This document shows, one piece after another, positions 52,362-63,012 of a DNA stretch of 64,000 bases (the stretch's first letter is position 1; the number at the start of each line of letters is the position of its first letter). Under the pieces are notes generated by a model that saw nothing but the letters and a program-made list of their open reading frames with translations, ran no database searches and had not been told where the DNA came from. The DNA is from an uncultured Rikenellaceae bacterium (GTDB taxonomy: Bacteria > Bacteroidota > Bacteroidia > Bacteroidales > Rikenellaceae). The stretch is from assembly GCA_944321925.1 (NCBI GenBank), contig CALUND010000017.1, positions 62,001-126,000 of the forward strand. The letters are read 5' to 3'. Both the position numbers and the translations under genes were made by a program.

Positions 52362-53816
52362 ATGTCGCCCGCAGCCGTACTTCTCACCATCGCAGCCTAC
52401 ATGGCCGTGCTTTTCGCCGTCGCCTTCCGCACGGGACGACGCACGGACAATGCGGGGTTTTTCGTGGGCAACCGTCGTTCGCCGTGGTTCGCCGTCGCCT
52501 TTGCCATGATCGGAGCGGCCATGTCGGGCGTGACCTTCGTTTCGGTTCCCGGCATGGTGATCGGCAGCGGATTCTCCTACCTGCAAATGGCTCTCGGATT
52601 CGTTTGCGGCTATCTGGTGATCGCCTTCCTGTTGATCCCGCTCTTCTTCCGGCTGCAAATCGTCTCCATCTACGAATACCTCGACCATCGGTTCGGGAGC
52701 TTCTCCTATCGTACCGGAGCCTGGTTCTTTTTCATAAGCAAAATGCTCGGGGCCGCCGTACGCATCTTTCTGGTCTGCATCGTGCTCCAGCTGCTGGTAT
52801 TCGATCCGTACCACATTCCGTTCTGGGTGAACGTGGCGATAACGATGCTGCTCGTTTGGCTCTACACGTTCCGGGGCGGGGTCCGCTCGCTCATCTGGAC
52901 CGATTCGCTCAAGACGTTCTGCCTGTTGGCCAGCGTGGTTCTCTCGATCGTATTTATCGGCCGGGCGCTCGGGCTCGACCTCGGCGACATGGTTCGCACG
53001 GTATCCGACCACGACTATTCGCGCACCTTCTTTTTCGACGACGTGAACGACCGGCGCTACTTCTTCAAACAGTTCCTGGCGGGCATCTTCACCGTCATCG
53101 CCATGACGGGACTCGATCAAGACATGATGCAGCGAAGCCTGAGCTGCAAAAACGGACGCGACGCCCAAAAGAACCTCGTGCTCTCCGGCACGCTGCAATT
53201 TTTCGTGATCCTGCTGTTTCTCTCCCTGGGGGTACTGCTCTGCCTCTATGCGGAGCGTGCAGGGATCGCCCTGCCGACCCGGAGCGACGACCTTTTCCCG
53301 ACGATCGCCACACGCAGCGGTCTGCCGCTGATCGTGGGAATACTCTTCGTTCTGGGACTCATCTCCTCCACCTGGTCTGCGGCCGGCTCGGCCCTCACGG
53401 CATTGACCACCTCGTTCACCGTGGATATCCTCCGTGCCCCGACCCGTGCTGACGAGCGGCAACTCACCCGCATTCGCCAAAGAGTCCATGCCGGCATGGC
53501 GGTGGCCATGTTTGGGGTAATCCTGCTCTTCCAGGCCTTGAACAACACCTCGGTGATCGACGCCGTCTACACCCTCGCCAGCTATACCTACGGACCGATC
53601 CTCGGGCTCTTCGCCTTCGGCATTCTCACGAAACGAAAAGTGCACGACCGGTGGATTCCGCTCGTCGCGCTGCTTTCGCCGCTCATCTGTTTCATTCTGC
53701 AACGCAATTCGGAACGGTGGTTCGGCGGCTATTCGTTCAGCTATGAACTGCTCATACTCAACGCCCTCCTCACGATGCTGGGGATGGCACTCCTCATAAA
53801 AAGAAAAAAAGCATGA
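52362..53816 (+). CDS. Sodium:solute symporter (SSS family), candidate MurNAc importer
   Basis: A 484-residue inner-membrane protein with about 13 helices and SSS-family features: RTGRRTDNAGFFVGNRRSPW after helix 1, AFAMIGAAMSGVTFVSVPGM, and GLISSTWSAAGSALTALTTS. It is the first gene of an operon in which a BadF-type kinase (4-base overlap) and murQ (19-base overlap after the kinase) follow. This order mirrors the MurNAc transporter, kinase and etherase set described for Tannerella forsythia (established knowledge), so MurNAc is the best guess for substrate (inference). ATG 52362 gives the standard N-terminus; upstream starts fall before the promoter. Confidence 0.85.
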   Translation: MSPAAVLLTIAAYMAVLFAVAFRTGRRTDNAGFFVGNRRSPWFAVAFAMIGAAMSGVTFVSVPGMVIGSGFSYLQMALGFVCGYLVIAFLLIPLFFRLQIVSIYEYLDHRFGSFSYRTGAWFFFISKMLGAAVRIFLVCIVLQLLVFDPYHIPFWVNVAITMLLVWLYTFRGGVRSLIWTDSLKTFCLLASVVLSIVFIGRALGLDLGDMVRTVSDHDYSRTFFFDDVNDRRYFFKQFLAGIFTVIAMTGLDQDMMQRSLSCKNGRDAQKNLVLSGTLQFFVILLFLSLGVLLCLYAERAGIALPTRSDDLFPTIATRSGLPLIVGILFVLGLISSTWSAAGSALTALTTSFTVDILRAPTRADERQLTRIRQRVHAGMAVAMFGVILLFQALNNTSVIDAVYTLASYTYGPILGLFAFGILTKRKVHDRWIPLVALLSPLICFILQRNSERWFGGYSFSYELLILNALLTMLGMALLIKRKKA

Positions 53817-54673
53817 TCCTGATCGCCGACGGAGGTTCCACGAAAACAGACTGGTGCGCAATCGAATGCGGTACTGCTCCGCATCGTTTCGAAACGCTGG
53901 GACTCAATCCCTATCACCGGTCCGAAGAGGAGATAGCACGTACGCTCCGGGAGGAGTTGCTACCCCGGCTGCAGGGAGTTTCGCCCGTGGCGATCCGATT
54001 CTACGGAGCCGGATGTACGGCTACCGGCTCGGTCCTTGTATCGCAACAGCTGAGCGCACTCTTTCCCGAGGCAGACGTCGCCGTAGAGAGTGATCTGAAA
54101 GGTGCCTGCATCGCCCTTTACGGAGAAGAGACAGGCATCGCAGCCATTCTCGGCACAGGATCGAACTCGTGCGTATGGAACGGCAAGGAGATCGTGGCGC
54201 AGATTCCTTCGCTGGGTTACGTACTGGGAGACGAAGGGAGCGGAGCATCGCTCGGACGGGCTTTCCTATCCGACGCCCTGAAAGGGTTGTTGCCCGTTCG
54301 GATCAAAGAGGAGCTTCTCGACCGTTACGCCCTCACGGAGAGCGACATCATCGAACGGGTTTATCGACAACCGATGCAGGCCCGATTCCTGGCGGGATTC
54401 GCCCCGTTCATCGCCGGCAAACTCGACATTCCCGAGGTCTACACCCTTGTCCGGAGCTGTTTCGACGCCTTTTTCCGACGCACCATCGCCCGCTACGACT
54501 TTCCGCGGCGAGCCGTACGTTTCACCGGCTCCGTGGCCTATTTTTTTCAGTCGCCCCTCACGGAGGCGGCCCGGGACGTCGGGTTCGACATCGAACGGAT
54601 CGAACGTACTCCGCTCGAAGGGATCGTACGACACTTCACGCAAAACGAACGACCATGGACTTTCGCAAAATAA
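53813..54673 (+). CDS. BadF/BadG-type sugar kinase, candidate MurNAc kinase
   Basis: A 286-residue cytoplasmic kinase of the ASKHA/N-acetylglucosamine kinase family. The phosphate-1 motif ILIADGGSTKTDW is at the N-terminus; other ATPase-fold motifs are YGAGCTATG, AILGTGSNSCVW and GYVLGDEGSGASLGR. Family members phosphorylate GlcNAc, GlcN or MurNAc at the 6-position. The tight overlap with the symporter and with murQ favours MurNAc as substrate, giving the MurNAc-6-phosphate that MurQ needs. Confidence 0.85.
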   Translation: MILIADGGSTKTDWCAIECGTAPHRFETLGLNPYHRSEEEIARTLREELLPRLQGVSPVAIRFYGAGCTATGSVLVSQQLSALFPEADVAVESDLKGACIALYGEETGIAAILGTGSNSCVWNGKEIVAQIPSLGYVLGDEGSGASLGRAFLSDALKGLLPVRIKEELLDRYALTESDIIERVYRQPMQARFLAGFAPFIAGKLDIPEVYTLVRSCFDAFFRRTIARYDFPRRAVRFTGSVAYFFQSPLTEAARDVGFDIERIERTPLEGIVRHFTQNERPWTFAK

Positions 54674-55482
54674 CCGAACAACCTTCCTCCTACGACCACC
54701 TGGAAGAGATGTCCGTAGGGGAACTGCTCGCCCACATCCATGACGAAGACAGGCAGGTGGCCGAAGCTGTAGGGCGCGCCATTCCTGCCGTGGAGCGGCT
54801 CGTGCAGCAGGCCGAGATACGGATGCGACAGGGAGGGAGACTGTTCTACATCGGAGCCGGAACGAGCGGACGACTGGGCGTACTCGATGCCTCGGAGATT
54901 CCGCCCACCTTCGGTATGCCGGCCGGCGTGGTGATCGGTCTGATCGCCGGTGGCGACCGGGCGCTGCGCAATCCGGTGGAGGGAGCCGAGGATGACCCGG
55001 AACAAGGGTGGAAGGATCTTTCGGCTTATCGGCCCACTCCGTACGACACGGTAGTCGGCATTGCCGCCTCCGGCACGACGCCCTATGTCATCGGAGCCGT
55101 CCGGGCAGCACGCGCCCACGGTCTGCTCACCGCAGCACTGTCGAGCAACCCCGCCTCACCGCTCGCTGCCGAAGCCGAAATCGCGATCGAAACCGTCGTA
55201 GGACCCGAATTCATCACGGGCAGTTCGCGCATGAAATCGGGCACGGCACAAAAAATGGTCTGCAACATGATCTCCACGGCTCTGATGGTCCGACTGGGTC
55301 GGGTGCGCGGCAACCGCATGGTACACATGCAGCTCTCGAACCGGAAACTGATCGATCGGGGAACGCGCATGCTAATCGACGAACTGCAGCTCTCCTACGA
55401 AGAGGCTCAGAGGCTGCTTCTCGCCAACGGCTCGGTAGAACGGGCCATCGAATCGTATCGGAACAGAGAACTTTTAAAATAA
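54655..55482 (+). CDS. murQ: N-acetylmuramic acid 6-phosphate etherase
   Basis: Cleaves the lactyl ether of MurNAc-6-phosphate to give GlcNAc-6-phosphate and D-lactate in peptidoglycan recycling. The 275-residue product has the SIS-domain sugar-phosphate loop LFYIGAGTSGRLGVLDASEI, with the conserved Glu of DASEIPPTFG, and GIAASGTTPYVIGA and TGSSRMKSGTAQKMVCNM. The ATG at 54655 overlaps the kinase gene by 19 bases and yields a normal N-terminus (MDFRKITEQPSSYDHLEEMS). Nine bases separate it from the next gene. Confidence 0.95.
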   Translation: MDFRKITEQPSSYDHLEEMSVGELLAHIHDEDRQVAEAVGRAIPAVERLVQQAEIRMRQGGRLFYIGAGTSGRLGVLDASEIPPTFGMPAGVVIGLIAGGDRALRNPVEGAEDDPEQGWKDLSAYRPTPYDTVVGIAASGTTPYVIGAVRAARAHGLLTAALSSNPASPLAAEAEIAIETVVGPEFITGSSRMKSGTAQKMVCNMISTALMVRLGRVRGNRMVHMQLSNRKLIDRGTRMLIDELQLSYEEAQRLLLANGSVERAIESYRNRELLK

Positions 55483-55491
55483 ACGACAAAG

Positions 55492-55941
55492 ATGAGTTTG
55501 GAACAACAGATCAGCCAGGGAATCATGGAAGCCATGAAATCCAAGGACACCGTACGTCTTGCGGCTCTGCGCAACGTAAAGAAATACATCATCGAAGCGA
55601 AGACCTCCGGCAAAGAGATCGCCGAGCTTCCGGATGCCGACACCCTGAAAATCATCGGCAAGCTCACGAAACAGGGAGTCGACTCGGCCGAAATCTACCG
55701 CAGCCAGGGGCGCGAAGACCTGGCCGCCGAAGAGATGGCCCAGGTGAACGTACTGAAGGAGTTTCTGCCGCAACAGATGAGTGCGGAAGAGCTGACGGCA
55801 GCCGTGCGCGAAATCATCGCCGAAACGGGAGCCTTGTCTATGAAGGATATGGGAAAAGTGATGGGTATCGCCTCCAAACGGCTTGCCGGAAAGGCCGAAG
55901 GACGCGACATCTCCGCAAAGGTAAAGGAACTGCTCAGCTGA
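55492..55941 (+). CDS. GatB/YqeY domain-containing protein
   Basis: A 149-residue cytoplasmic protein consisting of the YqeY domain, related to the tail domain of GatB amidotransferase subunits. It starts MSLEQQISQGIMEAMKSKDT and contains RLAALRNVKKYIIEAK and MGKVMGIASKRLAGKAEGRD, typical of the family. Function is not established; a role in tRNA-dependent amidation is only suggested by homology. Its place in the murQ operon is probably incidental. Confidence 0.92.
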   Translation: MSLEQQISQGIMEAMKSKDTVRLAALRNVKKYIIEAKTSGKEIAELPDADTLKIIGKLTKQGVDSAEIYRSQGREDLAAEEMAQVNVLKEFLPQQMSAEELTAAVREIIAETGALSMKDMGKVMGIASKRLAGKAEGRDISAKVKELLS

Positions 55942-55951
55942 TCGGTCCGAG

Positions 55952-56881
55952 ATGTCCGCACAGCTGCGTACGCTGCTCATGCCGCTTGCCATGGCGACAG
56001 GAGCCGTTTTTCATGACTTCTTTTCGGGGCTCAATCCGCTGACGCCCTATCTGATCTTCACGATGCTGTTCATTCCGTTCTGCGGGGTACGAATCAGCGA
56101 GATGAAAATAACGGGACTGCACGCCTCCCTGATCGCCTTCCAACTCCTCGTAAGCACGGGTGTTTACCTCTGCCTGCGACCGGCCGGAGAGACGCTCGCC
56201 CAGGGTGCCATGATCTGCATTCTCGCACCGACAGCCACCTCGGCCGTGGTCGTGGCAGGCATGCTCGGCGCCAACATCGCCATCATGGTCAGCTACTCCA
56301 TGCTGGTCAACACGGTTGTAGCCGTGGCTGCGCCGCTCTTCTTTTCGGCGATCGGAACCGGTGCCGGCATCGCCTTCTGGGAGTCGTTCTGGACGATTCT
56401 CTGCCGTGTGATCCCCATCCTGGTGTTGCCTTTCGCCCTGGCTCTTCTGTTGCGGCACTTTACTCCCCGGCTGGCCGACAGGATCGAAGGCTGGCGACCG
56501 TTCTCGTTCTACCTGTGGCTCGTAGCGCTGGCCATCGTAACCGGACGCACGGTCAATTTCATCATGACACAGGATGCCCGCAATGTCACCACCGAGTTGT
56601 GGTTGGCAGCAATCGCATTGGTCATCTGCCTGGCTCAGTTCGCCATCGGTCGGAAAATCGGCCGACACTGGGGAAATACGGTCGCCGGAGGCCAATCGCT
56701 CGGCCAAAAGAACACGATTCTCGCCATCTGGATGGCACAGAGCTATCTCGATCCGCTGAGTTCCGTTGCTCCGGCCGGGTATGTGCTCTGGCAGAACCTT
56801 GTCAACAGCACCCAACTCTGGCTCCGCGCCCGACGCGACAGTCGCCAGGCGGCCTCCCAGTCCAACGACCGTGGCGAATAG
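55952..56881 (+). CDS. BASS-family (bile acid:Na+ symporter-like) transporter
   Basis: A 309-residue inner-membrane protein with about nine or ten helices. It resembles the bile acid:sodium symporter superfamily, with LIFTMLFIPFCGVRISEM in the N-terminal half, ILAPTATSAVVVAGMLGANI in the middle and GQKNTILAIWMAQSYLDPLS in the C-terminal half, the last two corresponding to the crossed helices of the family. The substrate could be any organic anion. It is the last gene of the symporter-kinase-murQ-yqeY run, 10 bases after yqeY. The choloylglycine hydrolase-like gene lies about 10 kb away, so a functional link is only speculative. Confidence 0.75.
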   Translation: MSAQLRTLLMPLAMATGAVFHDFFSGLNPLTPYLIFTMLFIPFCGVRISEMKITGLHASLIAFQLLVSTGVYLCLRPAGETLAQGAMICILAPTATSAVVVAGMLGANIAIMVSYSMLVNTVVAVAAPLFFSAIGTGAGIAFWESFWTILCRVIPILVLPFALALLLRHFTPRLADRIEGWRPFSFYLWLVALAIVTGRTVNFIMTQDARNVTTELWLAAIALVICLAQFAIGRKIGRHWGNTVAGGQSLGQKNTILAIWMAQSYLDPLSSVAPAGYVLWQNLVNSTQLWLRARRDSRQAASQSNDRGE

Positions 56882-57011
56882 TTCGGTGCAAGGCTAAAAA
56901 ACGCCGACCACCCCACTCGCCGCCGTAGAGAATCGGGAAGATCTCCAATCGGGGCGCGCTCCGACCGCCGGCGGATCCGCTTTCGCCATCCGACGGGCAA
57001 CCCTACCACGG

Positions 57012-57211
57012 TCAGTCGTCCGGCTCCAGCACGAAAACCTCGTCGACCGGTTTGCCGAAGACGCGGGCGATTTTCAAGGCCAGCACCGTGGAGGGTACAT
57101 ACTTGCCCTGTTCGAGTGCATTGACGGTCTGGCGGCTTACCCCACCCGTTTGGCCAACTCCTGCTGGGTCATGCGCAGGATGGCCCTCTCCACCCGGATG
57201 TTATTCTTCAT
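57012..57211 (-). pseudogene. XRE-type HTH regulator interrupted by a one-base frameshift
   Basis: The first 24 codons from ATG 57211 encode [20 protein letters not shown] followed by KRVG and a TAA stop at 57139-57137. If one C is added to the four-C run at 57140-57143 on the plus strand, the frame continues as [20 protein letters not shown] through [18 protein letters not shown] to a stop at 57012-57014, giving a normal 66-residue regulator of the short XRE family. The gene overlaps the 3' end of the adjacent membrane-protein gene, the usual arrangement of this two-gene module. A sequencing error, a true loss-of-function or a phase-variable tract are all possible. Confidence 0.85.
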
Positions 57212-57617
57212 AGACTGCGCTTTGACGGATACGAAACATCCCTATGCGGAAAAACAGGATGTAGAGGATCGGCACGGTAAACATGTTGACCGCCATGAAC
57301 GTAAAGAACTTCAGATCGTAGAGGAAGAAAGTGGCCACCAACAGGATTGCGTAGTTGGCCACGACGGCCCGAACGAGCGATCGGACACGAATATGCATCA
57401 CATACTCGTCCTCGACGGCCTCCCTCGAAAAGGCAACCATGAGCAGAGCGGCGGTCGAAAGCACAATCATCAGATCGTTGGCGGAAACCCAGTCGGGGCA
57501 ACAGGCCCAAATCAAATCATCATCCACGAGCGTAATCACGTCGACCGTACCGACCAACAGCAACAGCCACCATCCGAATTTCTGCCACGAATGCGGCAAC
57601 AAGCAGTTCGTCCTCAT
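57201..57617 (-). CDS. Small membrane protein of an XRE-regulator module
   Basis: A 138-residue hydrophobic protein of unknown function with four predicted helices arranged in two pairs (WWLLLLVGTVDVITLV, DLMIVLSTAALLMVAFS, VVANYAILLVATFFLYDLKF, VNMFTVPILYILFFRIGMF). Its last 11 bases overlap the start of the frameshifted XRE regulator. Pairs of a small membrane protein and a short XRE regulator are frequent in Bacteroidetes and Firmicutes, and the regulator often controls the pair. ATG 57617 (MRTNCLLPHSWQK) is preferred; an upstream ATG at 57668 lies inside a set of direct repeats. Confidence 0.65.
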   Translation of the reverse strand: MRTNCLLPHSWQKFGWWLLLLVGTVDVITLVDDDLIWACCPDWVSANDLMIVLSTAALLMVAFSREAVEDEYVMHIRVRSLVRAVVANYAILLVATFFLYDLKFFTFMAVNMFTVPILYILFFRIGMFRIRQSAVYEE

Positions 57618-57646
57618 AAGCGGAATGTATAAACAGGTTGTTGCCA

Positions 57647-57697
57647 CAAATACATTGCACAAATACATTGTATATTTTCCATTTTGTCAAATACATT
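57647..57697. repeat. Three CAAATACATT direct repeats upstream of the XRE module
   Basis: CAAATACATT occurs at 57647-57656, 57660-57669 and 57688-57697, the first two 13 bases apart. They lie 30-80 bases upstream of the membrane-protein ATG, where an operator would be expected, and overlap a one-mismatch -7 box (TGTATTTG on the minus strand). Confidence 0.75.
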
Positions 57698-57726
57698 TTA
57701 CATTTTATCGCTTGTAAATTACAATA

Positions 57727-57755
57727 CGAGGGCCTGCCGGTATGGCAGGCCCTCG
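57727..57755 (-). terminator. Terminator of gdhA
   Basis: Perfect 12-bp stem (57727-57738, 57744-57755) with a 5-base loop, 22 bases after the gdhA stop codon. The following minus-strand sequence is A/T-rich with short T-runs. Confidence 0.75.
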
Positions 57756-57777
57756 CACGCGATTTCTGACGAAAACC

Positions 57778-59133
57778 TTAGACAAGTCCCTGTGCGATCA
57801 TTGCACCGGCAACCTTGATGAATCCGGCGATGTTCGCTCCGCGGACATAATTGATGTAACCGTCCTTTTCGGTTCCGTAACGACGACACATCTCGTGGAT
57901 GTCCGACATGATCCGATGGAGACGTTCGTCGACCTCCTCGGATGTCCAATGGAGCCGGATGGAGTTTTGGCTCATCTCCAGGCCGGAAGTCGCCACACCG
58001 CCTGCATTCGAAGCCTTTCCGGGCGAATAAAGAATCTTTGCCGCCTGGAATACGGCGATCGCCTCGGGAGTCGAAGGCATGTTGGCACCCTCGACCACGC
58101 AGAAACAACCGTTCTCCACCAGTTTCTTGGCATCGTTGCCATCCAATTCGTTCTGAATCGCACAAGGCATGGCTATATCGCACTTCACACCCCAAGGTCT
58201 CTCGCCCGCGTGGAACTCCACACCGGGGAAATGCTCGGCGTACTCGCTAATACGGCCACGCATGATATTTTTCAATTCGAACACGAAGTTCATCTTCTCT
58301 TCATCCAAACCGGCCGGGTCGTAGATGTAGCCGCCGGTATCGGACAGGGTCACCACTTTGGCTCCGAGACGCATCGCCTTCTGAGCGGCATACTGCGCCA
58401 CGTTGCCCGATCCGGAAATCGCTACCGTCTTGCCCTTGAAACTTTCGCCACGGGTAGCCAACATCGCCTCTCCGAAGTAGCAGGCACCGTAACCCGTCGC
58501 CTCCGGACGGAGATAGGAGCCACCCCAATCGATTCCTTTTCCGGTCAACGTACCGGTAAACTCATTGCGCAGACGTTTGTACTGACCGAACATGTAACCG
58601 ATCTCACGACCGCCCACACCCACATCGCCGGCAGGCACATCGGTATCCTGGCCGATATGACGTTGAAGTTCGGTCATGAAGCTCTGGCAGAAACGCATCA
58701 CCTCGTTATCCGACTTGCCTTTCGGGTTGAAATCGGATCCGCCTTTTCCACCGCCCATGGGCAATGTCGTGAGGCTGTTTTTCAGCGTTTGTTCGAAAGC
58801 GAGGAATTTCAGAACGCCGAGGTTCACGTTCGGATGGAAACGGATACCGCCTTTGTAGGGACCGATAGCGCTATTCATCTGTACCCGGTAGCCACGATTG
58901 ATCATCACTTCGCCTTTGTCGTTGAGCCAGGGAACGCGGAAAATAACCACACGCTCCGGTTCGGCCATCCGCTCCAACACTTTCATCTTGATCAACTCGG
59001 GATGACGCACCAGATAGGGTGCGAGGCTCTCCACCACTTCGTAAACAGCCTGATGAAACTCCATCTCACCGGGATTCCTCGATGTAAGCCAAGCCATGAA
59101 GGAATCCACGAATTGCTTCTCCTGATTTTCCAT
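57778..59133 (-). CDS. gdhA: Glutamate dehydrogenase (hexameric, NADP-type)
   Basis: Interconverts 2-oxoglutarate plus ammonia and glutamate in the cytoplasm. The 451-residue product has the family length. Key segments are VQMNSAIGPYKGGIRFHPNV and LPMGGGKGGSDFNPKGKSDN (substrate-binding Lys residues), DVPAGDVGVGGREIGYMFGQ, and the Rossmann motif VAISGSGNVAQYAAQKAMRL. Cofactor use cannot be proven by sequence, but the form resembles the anabolic Bacteroides enzyme. It is monocistronic, with a full promoter and a terminator. Confidence 0.95.
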   Translation of the reverse strand: MENQEKQFVDSFMAWLTSRNPGEMEFHQAVYEVVESLAPYLVRHPELIKMKVLERMAEPERVVIFRVPWLNDKGEVMINRGYRVQMNSAIGPYKGGIRFHPNVNLGVLKFLAFEQTLKNSLTTLPMGGGKGGSDFNPKGKSDNEVMRFCQSFMTELQRHIGQDTDVPAGDVGVGGREIGYMFGQYKRLRNEFTGTLTGKGIDWGGSYLRPEATGYGACYFGEAMLATRGESFKGKTVAISGSGNVAQYAAQKAMRLGAKVVTLSDTGGYIYDPAGLDEEKMNFVFELKNIMRGRISEYAEHFPGVEFHAGERPWGVKCDIAMPCAIQNELDGNDAKKLVENGCFCVVEGANMPSTPEAIAVFQAAKILYSPGKASNAGGVATSGLEMSQNSIRLHWTSEEVDERLHRIMSDIHEMCRRYGTEKDGYINYVRGANIAGFIKVAGAMIAQGLV

Positions 59134-59173
59134 TTTTCCTCTGTGTTTAAAGTGAATTTATCCTTGATACGTT

Positions 59174-59206
59174 ACAAATGTAAAGAGAAAAAAACGCATC
59201 TGCAAA
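59174..59206 (-). promoter_or_regulatory. Promoter of gdhA
   Basis: On the minus strand TTTG (59206-59203), 20-base spacer, TACATTTGT (59182-59174), a complete Bacteroidetes promoter. The leader would be about 38 bases. Confidence 0.75.
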
Positions 59207-59613
59207 TCGATCTGAAGGGACTTCAGATTATTATTCCGATTCTCAGAACTGCATGCACCTTCAATCTGTAATCATTTTTACTCTATGCGAAATAATTTCC
59301 GAATTCTTATTTTTAAAAAACTTTAAAAATATAATTTTTATCATTTTGTTATTTTTTTTAGAAAGGCAGAAAAATCCGCTGGTTTTGTCCGGTTCTCCCT
59401 GAGGTGAAGAGCGAAACAACGATACGGAAATAAAAATTCGAACAGAGAGCTATCGCATGTAAAAAAGAGGTGGAGGGTGACCGAAGAGGAGGACGAAGAG
59501 GAAAAACCCGGAACAGGTAAAGTTGAGTAGAGGAAAATACGGAACACGAACGGAATCAAGCGCGTAAAACAGGGACGACAAAACGTAAAATAGAACAGGA
59601 GCAACAAAAAAGG

Positions 59614-59647
59614 ACCGGCGGCATCGGATGTGAGTGATGCCGCCGGT
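59614..59647 (-). terminator. Terminator of secA
   Basis: Perfect 12-bp stem (59614-59625, 59636-59647) with a 10-base loop, followed on the minus strand by six T. It lies about 40 bases after the secA stop. Confidence 0.85.
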
Positions 59648-59685
59648 TCCTGACTCAAACCGTCCGAACAGACTGTCTATATCGT

Positions 59686-62979
<3,294 letters not shown>

Positions 62980-63012
62980 ATGGATATTTAGGAATTATTG
63001 TTAAGTTCGAAA

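Larger units (their letters stand above)
59134..59685. other. Intergenic stretch between gdhA and secA
   Basis: About 550 bases, strongly A+T-rich from 59270 to 59360. It holds the gdhA promoter and the secA terminator. Minus-strand frames at 59341-59740 are Ser/Phe/Leu-rich, lack family features and cross the terminator, so no gene is called. Confidence 0.6.
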
